From: JBGRQB01 sp041725875
GTDB taxonomy: Bacteria > Bacteroidota > Ignavibacteria > Ignavibacteriales > Melioribacteraceae
DNA length: 12,894 bases
NCBI GenBank assembly: GCA_041725875.1
Contig: JBGRQB010000130.1
Coordinates: 1-12,894, forward strand
Direction: 5' to 3'
The notes beneath the pieces are model-generated. The model worked only from the letters and a program-made list of their open reading frames with translations, was not told where the DNA came from and ran no database searches. Each line of letters starts with the position of its first letter. Position 1 is the stretch's first letter. The position numbers were made by a program, and so were the translations under genes. This document shows, piece by piece, positions 6,649-12,894 of the stretch.

Positions 6649-6653
6649 AAGTA

Positions 6654-8852
6654 TTACCTTTCTACGTTTGTTGCTCTTTTCTTCTTTGTAGTATCGGTAA
6701 CAGCTTTAGGAGTTTCTCTTTCATTTTCAGAACTAGGAAGCTTTCTTTTGTTTTTCTGCTTTGTTTTAAGAGAATCAGATTGATCAACTTTAACTGAATC
6801 TTTAAGTATTAACTGCGTACTGTCCACAGGGATATTAAGACTGTCAATAATCCCGAGTTTGGCTAAGCTGTCTTTTCGTATAAGTTCCAGACTGTCGCGC
6901 AACATTTTGTCAAGTGAATCCTGACGAGCTTTTATAAAGCCACGATACATTGTATTAGTTGAGCTTATAGCTTTTGTGTAGTTTGTTCCGGAATAGTTAG
7001 CTAATAGACTGTCGTAAACAACCATAACAGAATCTAGATTTTTTATATTTTCCCTGTAAATATAACTTGAGACCAAAAGTGATTTCGGAGCATAAGGAGA
7101 ATCTTTATAATCACGGAAAATTAATTTGTAATCTGACAAAGCTTCTTCAAAATTACCACTTTCATATTTCTTTTCAGCAGCGTTAAAAATATCTTTTGCC
7201 GGATCAGTGTCAAAATTATACAAAGGTTTTCCAAGTCTCTTAGCAGCTTCATTTGCAATAAGTTCAGTGCTGTAATTTTCATAAACTATATTAAACAAAC
7301 TATCGCTGAGCAGCGTATCTCCAATTGTGGAATAAAAACTTCCCAGAGTATAAAAATGTTGAGGTGTTTTTATAGAATCAGGATAATGTATTAAAACATC
7401 GTCAAAATAAAACGCGGCTGAATCATACTCTATAACATCACTATAAAAATATGATCCCATTTCATACTGTGCTTTAGAAAGTTTTTCGTTTAATTCTCCT
7501 GTAGAATAATCATTTTTTACAGGTTTATTTTCTTGATGTTTTAGATTTAATTTTCTGTCAATTATTTGCAGAGCCTTTTCCATTACCTTTTCGTTTCCGT
7601 TACTTTTCTCCTCAAATTCTTCAACAAGTTTCAAGGAATCTTCTTGCCAAATTCTTTCAAAATCTAACGAATCCTTAGCAAAAAGAGTGCTATCGGCTAA
7701 GTAAGCATAATCTCTATAATATCCATCTATTTCTTTTTTCAATTCTACATATGTTCCTAACAACTTGGCTCTATCTCTAGCTAAGTCCTGATATTCAAGA
7801 GGAGCATGTGATGAAATTGCTGCTGTATAATAAGTAATAGCGGAATCAATCTGCCTAAGTCCTTTATCATACAAAACAGCTTTATAATATCTTGCCATTC
7901 CACTGGCTTCTTCCTTACTATAAACAGTATCAACTTCAGTTAAAATATCCAATGCTTCATTAAAATTTCCCAAATCCAAATTAACTATCCCAAGTTCTAA
8001 ATCTATTTCAGAGAAATACTTTTCATACTTTGACTGATCTTTCATCTCTTCCAATAGAACTAGGCTTTCTTCGGTTTTACCTGTTTTGTTCTTCAAGCGT
8101 GCAACTTCAAGTTTACTTGCCACTTCAATTCCAAATGTTGGGGTGTAGTTTTCAACCATAGAAAAGTATTTTAACCCATCCTCTATATTATCAACACTTA
8201 AATACATTTTCCCAATTTCATAACATATTTCTGCGCCAAGTTCATCTGAGGTTACATTTTCTAACAAAAGTACAGCAGATTTTATTGCTTCATCAATATT
8301 TCCTCTAAAAAGATAAAATGCAGTTTTGGAAATCAGAGCTTCTGTTAAAATTTCTTTATTTTCAGAAATTTTAACAGAATCCACTACTTCATCTATTAAT
8401 TTTAACCCTACCTCAAATTTTCTTAACTGTAGTTTTGCTTTACTTAACCACAATTTACTTTCCAAATAGAGTTCAGATTTTCCTTGTGCATAAAGTTCTG
8501 AAAATTTTCTTTCAGCTTTATTATATTTTTGCTGATAATAAAATGACTTTCCTAACAAAAACAATGATTCATTAACATAAGACGATTCTTTGTTATATTG
8601 TAAAATTTTTGAGCATCCTTCTATTACATCTTCTAAAGGTGTTTTAGCTTTAGTAACTATTTTTTGACTTCTGAACTCAAACAGTTCCTTTTTTTCATTT
8701 TTAATTGCTTCTTCTGCTTCAATAAATTTTTCTTTAGCATTATAGAATCTGTTGAAATATGTTGTGAAATTTGTCCACATATTACATCCGGCTAAAAAGA
8801 TAACCAGAATCGAAATTGTAAATAATTTTGTTTTCTTTTTTGTCATAGTCAT
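6654..8852 (-). CDS. TPR lipoprotein, SprE/PorW- or BamD-like, with DSL-repeat tail
   Basis: 732 aa. A lipoprotein signal peptide ends in the lipobox LAGC (C23), so the protein is exported and lipidated. ATGs at residues 1 and 3 both keep the signal; no Shine-Dalgarno precedes them. After NFTTYFNRFYNAKEKF the protein is an almost unbroken helical-repeat array, clearly TPR-like in places (SLFLLGKSFYYQQKYNKAER; AEKKYESGNFEEALSDYKLI). The last 90 residues form a low-complexity tail with recurring DSL triplets about every eight residues, then a Lys/Arg/Thr-rich end. Size, lipobox and repeats recall SprE/PorW, a periplasmic lipoprotein of type IX secretion, or an enlarged BamD/YfiO. Sequence reading alone cannot choose between them. 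The gene lies 11 bp after the P-II gene in the secA operon. It appears A/T-richer than secA in its 5' half, by eye. Confidence 0.8.
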   Translation of the reverse strand: MTMTKKKTKLFTISILVIFLAGCNMWTNFTTYFNRFYNAKEKFIEAEEAIKNEKKELFEFRSQKIVTKAKTPLEDVIEGCSKILQYNKESSYVNESLFLLGKSFYYQQKYNKAERKFSELYAQGKSELYLESKLWLSKAKLQLRKFEVGLKLIDEVVDSVKISENKEILTEALISKTAFYLFRGNIDEAIKSAVLLLENVTSDELGAEICYEIGKMYLSVDNIEDGLKYFSMVENYTPTFGIEVASKLEVARLKNKTGKTEESLVLLEEMKDQSKYEKYFSEIDLELGIVNLDLGNFNEALDILTEVDTVYSKEEASGMARYYKAVLYDKGLRQIDSAITYYTAAISSHAPLEYQDLARDRAKLLGTYVELKKEIDGYYRDYAYLADSTLFAKDSLDFERIWQEDSLKLVEEFEEKSNGNEKVMEKALQIIDRKLNLKHQENKPVKNDYSTGELNEKLSKAQYEMGSYFYSDVIEYDSAAFYFDDVLIHYPDSIKTPQHFYTLGSFYSTIGDTLLSDSLFNIVYENYSTELIANEAAKRLGKPLYNFDTDPAKDIFNAAEKKYESGNFEEALSDYKLIFRDYKDSPYAPKSLLVSSYIYRENIKNLDSVMVVYDSLLANYSGTNYTKAISSTNTMYRGFIKARQDSLDKMLRDSLELIRKDSLAKLGIIDSLNIPVDSTQLILKDSVKVDQSDSLKTKQKNKRKLPSSENERETPKAVTDTTKKKRATNVER

Positions 8853-8863
8853 TTTATCGGGTT

Positions 8864-9202
8864 TTATAAAGCTTCCGGACCCGATTCGTCTGTCCGGATC
8901 CTTATCGCATCAGTAATTTCTGAAATAAATATCTTACCATCACCAACCTGACCGGTCTTGGCAACTTTTAAAATAGATGTAACCACTTTTTCAGCAAGTT
9001 CATCTTTTACAACAACTTCTATTTTAATTTTAGGAACAAATTCAATTTGATATTCACTTCCTCTGTAAGTTTCGGTGTGACCTTTTTGTCGGCCGTATCC
9101 GCGTACTTCGGAAATGGTTAATCCTTTTATCCCTTCTTCCAGTAAAATCTCTTTTACTTCGTCAAGCTTAAATGGTCTGATGATGGCTTCAATTTTTTTC
9201 AT
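8864..9202 (-). CDS. glnB: Nitrogen regulatory protein P-II (GlnB/GlnK family)
   Basis: A 112-aa protein of standard P-II length, opening MKKIEAIIRPFKLDEVKEIL. The T-loop carries GYGRQKGHTETYRGSEY, which puts Tyr51, the classical uridylylation site, in place. The B-loop is KTGQVGDGKIF (83-93), and the C-terminal IRIRTDESG contributes to nucleotide binding. P-II proteins are trimeric sensors of ATP/ADP and 2-oxoglutarate that tune targets such as GlnE, NtrB and AmtB. GlnB cannot be told from GlnK by sequence alone, and there is no amtB next door. GAGGA lies four bases from the ATG. It follows secA by 12 bp, an unusual context, but the GlnE-like gene starts just on the other side of secA, which may be functionally meaningful. 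Confidence 0.95.
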   Translation of the reverse strand: MKKIEAIIRPFKLDEVKEILLEEGIKGLTISEVRGYGRQKGHTETYRGSEYQIEFVPKIKIEVVVKDELAEKVVTSILKVAKTGQVGDGKIFISEITDAIRIRTDESGPEAL

Positions 9203-9214
9203 TACTTCCTCAGT

Positions 9215-12200
9215 TTAGTTCTTACCGTGACATTGTTTATATTTCTTGCCACTTCCGCAAGGACAAGGATCATTTCTACCCACTTTTGGTTCTTCATTTA
9301 CTACAGGTTTTTGTCGGCCGCGTTGTGCAGCTTCATTTTCCTGTAGTTCGGGTGACTGATATCCCATATTTGTATCATCAGATTTTGTAGCTCTAACTCT
9401 CTGGTTTGATTGCTTTCTTGCTTTTACTTCTTCCGGTTCTGCAGGGAAGTATTTGAAGCAGAAAGAAACCACTTCATTTTGAATTTCTTCAAGAAGTGTT
9501 ACAAACAATTTGTAACCTTCGGCTTTATATTCAATTAACGGATCTTTCTGTCCGTACGCTCTTAAGCCAATACCTTCTTTCAAATCATCCATTTCTCTAA
9601 GATGATCTTTCCATTTTTCGTCAATAATACTAAGCATAGCGTAGCGTTCAAGGCGACCCATAAGTTCGGAACCAAGCATTTCTTCTTTGCGATCGTAGAA
9701 GTCGCGACAAATTTCAAATACTTTATCTGCCAAACCTTTTTTACCAAGCTTTTCAAAAACTTCTTCTTCAATTCTTACATCAACAAGTAAATGCTGAAGT
9801 AAATCTTCGCGAAGAGCTTCTGTTAAAGTATCATCAAAATAGTTTTCTACAATGCTTTCAATATATTTATCAAGATCATCAAAAACTTTTTCTTTTAATC
9901 TTTCTCCTTCAAGAGCCTGATGACGCATTTCATAAATCACTTCTCTCTGTGAGTTCATCACATCATCATATTCAAGTAATCTTTTACGAATTGCAAAGTT
10001 GTTTTCTTCAACTTTTTTCTGTGCTCTTTCAACAGATTTGGTAATAATTGAATGCTGAATTACTTCACCTTCTTCTAGTCCGAGTCTACCCATAATTGCA
10101 GCAGCTCTGTCACTACCAAATAATCTCATCAAATCATCTTCAAGTGAAAGATAAAATTTGGAAATACCGGGATCTCCCTGACGACCGGCACGTCCACGCA
10201 GCTGACGGTCAATCCTTCTTGATTCGTGACGTTCTGTACCAAGGATATATAAACCGCCTTTTTCCTTAACACCGGCACCAAGTTTAATATCTGTACCACG
10301 ACCCGCCATATTTGTTGCAATTGTAACTGCACCCGGCTGACCGGCGTGAGCAACAACTTCTGCTTCACTTTGATGCTGTTTTGCATTAAGTACGTTGTGA
10401 GAAATTCCTTGTCGTTTAAGCATACGACTCAAAGTTTCAGAAACTTCCACACTTGTTGTACCAACAAGAACCGGCACTTTTTCTTCTTTTAATTCTTTTA
10501 CTGTATTAACAACCGCATTATATTTTTCACGTTTGGTTCTGAATACAGAATCATCCTGATCGTCTCTCTGGATTGGTTTATTTGTCGGGATAACCGCAAC
10601 TTCGAGTTTGTATATTTCCATAAACTCGCCTTCTTCGGTTTCCGCTGTACCTGTCATACCGGCAAGTTTGTTGTAAAGTCTGAAATAATTCTGCAAAGTA
10701 ATTGTTGCAAGAGTCTGAGTATCTCTTTCAACCTTAACATTTTCTTTTGCTTCAATTGCCTGATGAAGTCCGTCAGAATATCTTCTTCCCGGAAGCACAC
10801 GACCGGTAAACTCATCCACAATTGCAATTTTACCTTCTTCTGTAATTACATACTCATCATCTTTTTCAAAAAGACAATATGCTTTCAGAAGCTGGTTAAT
10901 TGTATGGATTCTGTCACTTCTTTCACCATACAGTTTGTAAAGTTCATCTTTCTTTTTAAGTTTTTCAGATTCTTCCATTGATTCGTCATTTTCGAATTTA
11001 CTAATCTCAAAACCAAGATCGGGAAGTACGAAAAATTCAGGTCCTTCTGCCGAACCTTTTGCAAGCAGCTCGCGGCCAATTTCCGTAATATCCATCTGAT
11101 TACTTTTTTCATCTATTGTAAAGTATAACTCTTCATCTATTTCAGGTAAGCGCTTTCCTTTTTCTCTAAGAAACTCAAGTTCGGTATCCTGCATAAGTTT
11201 CTTTTTATCACCATCGGAGAAAAGTTTAAGTAGTCTGTTGTTTTTAGGTAAACCTCTGTGGGCTCTGAAAAGTAAAATACCGGCCTGAGTTCTGGCTTTA
11301 CTGTCACCAGTTTCAAGAAGCTTTTGAGCATCCTGAACTATTGAAGCAACAAGTGCCATCTGTTTTCTGTAAAGTCCTTCAACTCTTGGTTTCATATCAT
11401 TAAATTTATGATCACTTGAACCAACCGGACCTGAAATAATCAACGGAGTTCTGGCTTCGTCAATAAGAACCGAGTCAACCTCATCCACAATTGCAAAATT
11501 GTGTTTACGCTGAACGCAGTTTTCTTTTGAAATAGCCATATTATCGCGCAGATAATCGAAACCAAATTCGTTGTTTGTACCGTATGTTATATCTCTGTTA
11601 TAAATTTCGTCTCTCTCTTCAGGATCCATTGTGTTTAAAATACAACCAACTGTTAAACCATGAAAGGTAAAAACTTGTCCCATCCATTCACTATCCCTTT
11701 TGGCCAGATAGTCATTAACAGTTACAACGTGAACACCTCTTCCGGTAAGTGCGTTAAGATATATAGGAAGTGTTGCCACAAGAGTTTTACCTTCACCCGT
11801 AGCCATTTCCGCAATTCTGCCTGAATGGAGAATCATACCACCGATAAGCTGAACATCATACGGAATCATATTCCATTCAATTTTATCACCGGCTGCCGTC
11901 CACGATTTACCACATAATCTTCTACAGGTATCTTTAACAACTGCAAAAGCTTCCGGCATAATTTCATTCAGAGTTTCTTGATATTGTTCGTTCAGGTCTT
12001 TTTCAAGTTCGGTAAGTTTTTCGTGAATTCCCTGTCTGTCGCCGTCAAATTCATCATCTTTAAGATTGGCATTCAGTTCATCTATTTCTGTTCTTAACTC
12101 TTCGGTATCTTCCTGTATTTTAACTTTGAAGCTTTCAGTCTTTGCTCTCAGCTCGTCATCAGACAAATTTTCAAGTGTCTCGTAGAAGCCGTTTATCTCT

Positions 12201-12277
12201 TCAACTTTTGGCCAAAAATCTTTTAGGATTTTTGCGTTTTTGTCGCCAAAAATCTTTTTTAGTATGTTTTGAAACAT
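9215..12277 (-). CDS. secA: Preprotein translocase ATPase SecA
   Basis: 1,020 aa from the ATG at 12277. This start is preferred over the adjacent TTG at 12280 because AGGGAG then lies six bases upstream. SecA drives post-translational export through SecYEG. Seen in order (numbers from the TTG): Walker A TGEGKT (161-166), NDYLAKRDSEWMG, NNEFGFDYLRDN, Walker B DEVD (266-269) in IVDEVDSVLIDEARTP, AGMTGTAETE (540-549), TNMAGRGTDIKLG (656-668), RQLRGRAGRQGDPG (692-705), the scaffold/two-helix-finger region (about 740-935) and the C-terminal SEC-C zinc site C1006/C1008/C1017/H1018. It is about 120 residues longer than E. coli SecA. Extra length lies in an acidic helical insert near 50-105 and in a segment near 295-450, as in SecA from the Bacteroidota side. 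First gene of the operon. All catalytic motifs are intact. Confidence 0.98.
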   Translation of the reverse strand: MFQNILKKIFGDKNAKILKDFWPKVEEINGFYETLENLSDDELRAKTESFKVKIQEDTEELRTEIDELNANLKDDEFDGDRQGIHEKLTELEKDLNEQYQETLNEIMPEAFAVVKDTCRRLCGKSWTAAGDKIEWNMIPYDVQLIGGMILHSGRIAEMATGEGKTLVATLPIYLNALTGRGVHVVTVNDYLAKRDSEWMGQVFTFHGLTVGCILNTMDPEERDEIYNRDITYGTNNEFGFDYLRDNMAISKENCVQRKHNFAIVDEVDSVLIDEARTPLIISGPVGSSDHKFNDMKPRVEGLYRKQMALVASIVQDAQKLLETGDSKARTQAGILLFRAHRGLPKNNRLLKLFSDGDKKKLMQDTELEFLREKGKRLPEIDEELYFTIDEKSNQMDITEIGRELLAKGSAEGPEFFVLPDLGFEISKFENDESMEESEKLKKKDELYKLYGERSDRIHTINQLLKAYCLFEKDDEYVITEEGKIAIVDEFTGRVLPGRRYSDGLHQAIEAKENVKVERDTQTLATITLQNYFRLYNKLAGMTGTAETEEGEFMEIYKLEVAVIPTNKPIQRDDQDDSVFRTKREKYNAVVNTVKELKEEKVPVLVGTTSVEVSETLSRMLKRQGISHNVLNAKQHQSEAEVVAHAGQPGAVTIATNMAGRGTDIKLGAGVKEKGGLYILGTERHESRRIDRQLRGRAGRQGDPGISKFYLSLEDDLMRLFGSDRAAAIMGRLGLEEGEVIQHSIITKSVERAQKKVEENNFAIRKRLLEYDDVMNSQREVIYEMRHQALEGERLKEKVFDDLDKYIESIVENYFDDTLTEALREDLLQHLLVDVRIEEEVFEKLGKKGLADKVFEICRDFYDRKEEMLGSELMGRLERYAMLSIIDEKWKDHLREMDDLKEGIGLRAYGQKDPLIEYKAEGYKLFVTLLEEIQNEVVSFCFKYFPAEPEEVKARKQSNQRVRATKSDDTNMGYQSPELQENEAAQRGRQKPVVNEEPKVGRNDPCPCGSGKKYKQCHGKN

Positions 12278-12283
12278 CAATTT

Positions 12284-12289
12284 CTCCCT
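12284..12289 (-). promoter_or_regulatory. Strong Shine-Dalgarno deciding the secA start
   Basis: AGGGAG on the minus strand, six bases before the ATG at 12277 but only three before the alternative TTG at 12280. It therefore favours the ATG. Confidence 0.7.
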
Positions 12290-12304
12290 TTAATTTCAGA
12301 ATTG

Positions 12305-12336
12305 TAAAGTTACGGAAAGAGCCCCTGAAAAGCAAT
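12305..12336 (-). promoter_or_regulatory. Candidate secA operon promoter, Bacteroidota type
   Basis: On the minus strand, ATTG (12336-12333) is followed after 20 bases by TAACTTTA (12312-12305). These are near matches to the TTTG -33 and TAnnTTTG -7 boxes of the Bacteroidota primary sigma factor, with one mismatch in each. The implied transcript start is roughly 25 bases before the secA ATG and leaves room for the Shine-Dalgarno. It is a plausible but unproven promoter. Confidence 0.4.
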
Positions 12337-12345
12337 GCCAAGAGA

Positions 12346-12380
12346 CTTGTCTGTCTATATTTAACCATTTTCTAATTATG
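12346..12380 (+). promoter_or_regulatory. Weak candidate promoter for the GlnE-like gene
   Basis: On the plus strand CTTG (12346-12349) and TAATTATG (12373-12380) are separated by 23 bases and each misses the Bacteroidota consensus by one base. An alternative -7, TATATTTA (12356-12363), has no partner box. The spacer between secA and this gene is about 150 bp, very A/T-rich on the right side, and holds no other gene that I can see. Confidence 0.2.
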
Positions 12381-12429
12381 TCGTATTTTTTCATATATTG
12401 CGGAACATCTAATAATTTTTTGAAGTGTT

Positions 12430-12894
12430 TTGTCAGATCTAAAAAAACATATATTTTCCGATCAGTTTATCTCGCGAGTGGCTGAACTCCTCAAAGATTA
12501 TGTTGTACCTGAGAAAATTGACAAATTCCTTTTTCTGCTGGAAGATAAAACCGGACAGAAATTTTTCTCTCCTTCTGTTGAATATAACATTCAGCGTTTG
12601 CTCGAAACAAATTACGATCGTATTGGTTTTGTTTTTGACAGTTTTCGATACCCGCACTATACAGATATTTTAGTTGCAATTGCTTCAAGCAGTAATTTTC
12701 TGACAGAAATTGTGATTAAAAATCCAGAATATTTATATCTGATTCTTCAACCCGGAAAACTTTCTGAAGAAATTATTGCAAAGGACTTACACAAAGAAAT
12801 TGTTTCAAAAGTTTCAAGATTCAGTTCTTTTAATTCAAAATTAAATATTCTGAAAGCCTTCAAACGAAGATACACTTTGTTAACAGGTATGCAG
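12430..12894 (+). CDS. glnE: N-terminal part of a GlnE-like glutamine synthetase adenylyltransferase (cut by window end)
   Basis: An open frame of 155 codons runs to the window edge from a TTG at 12430; the frame opens after a TGA at 12421. The first residues read LSDLKKHIFSDQF. The diagnostic part is IASSSNFLTEIVIKNPEYLYLIL followed by LNILKAFKRRYTLLTG. It resembles the start of GlnE proteins, where an SxFL, P-E-L-L and L-R-x-F-R-R-x-E-L pattern precedes the first nucleotidyltransferase domain. The catalytic GSDLD-type motif lies beyond the window, so the call rests on the N-terminal signature only. The start is uncertain: TTG at 12430 has little ribosome-binding signal, and GTG at 12478 would remove 16 residues. 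GlnE adenylylates glutamine synthetase and is controlled by P-II, which is encoded just beyond secA. A DUF294-like nucleotidyltransferase is the main alternative. Confidence 0.65.
   Translation, partial: MSDLKKHIFSDQFISRVAELLKDYVVPEKIDKFLFLLEDKTGQKFFSPSVEYNIQRLLETNYDRIGFVFDSFRYPHYTDILVAIASSSNFLTEIVIKNPEYLYLILQPGKLSEEIIAKDLHKEIVSKVSRFSSFNSKLNILKAFKRRYTLLTGMQ

Noticed and set aside
6404..6691. 95-aa plus-strand ORF over the AlbA_2 gene start
   Set aside because: Ser/Phe-rich antisense translation of the AlbA_2 domain; it crosses a genuine operon junction.
9580..11331. Several short ORFs on both strands inside secA
   Set aside because: All overlap intact SecA motifs in other frames and show no independent start signals.
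12439..12688. Two minus-strand ORFs near the right edge
   Set aside because: They are antisense to the GlnE-like reading frame, which has recognisable protein sequence running through to the window end.
1..12894. CRISPR array, tRNA, rRNA or insertion sequence
   Set aside because: No direct-repeat/spacer pattern, cloverleaf, rRNA core sequence, transposase or terminal inverted repeats were seen on either strand.

Overview
The window is low-GC, densely packed bacterial chromosomal DNA. Several features point to the Bacteroidota/Chlorobiota/Ignavibacteriota side of the tree, and a free-living Ignavibacteria-like organism is my best guess. These are: a long SecA (about 1,020 aa) ending in a SEC-C zinc motif; promoter-like TAnnTTTG boxes; signal peptides that place a Gln at +1; and a TPR lipoprotein with a DSL-repeat tail. 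The placement is an inference, because no rRNA or other phylogenetic marker was compared. No mobile element, CRISPR array, tRNA or rRNA was seen.

Layout from right to left. At the right edge, on the + strand, lies the start of a GlnE-like glutamine synthetase adenylyltransferase, cut by the window end. Divergent from it, across about 150 bp, runs a minus-strand operon: secA, a P-II protein (glnB/glnK type), a 732-aa TPR lipoprotein and an AlbA_2/winged-helix protein. All junctions are 5-12 bp. This operon meets a plus-strand pair, rlmN and a TrmH/SpoU-family methyltransferase, whose last stop codon overlaps the AlbA_2 stop in a shared TTAA. rlmN is divergent, over about 115 bp, from a second minus-strand operon. 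That operon encodes an 81-aa unknown protein, a secreted YidD-like protein, two paralogous secreted TPR/PGxG proteins, an ACT-domain protein (UPF0237-like) and a PFL/DUF711 (UPF0210) protein. It is followed by a strong GC hairpin at the left edge.

How the genes may work together. The secA operon couples protein export with nitrogen-status signalling (P-II, with GlnE next door) and an envelope lipoprotein. The rlmN pair modifies RNA. The left operon has an envelope half (YidD-like protein plus two exported TPR/membrane proteins with overlapping genes) and a cytosolic half (ACT + PFL, a known conserved pair of uncertain function). The most interesting under-described unit is the YidD-like/TPR-PGxG/TPR-PGxG cassette at 1872-4021.
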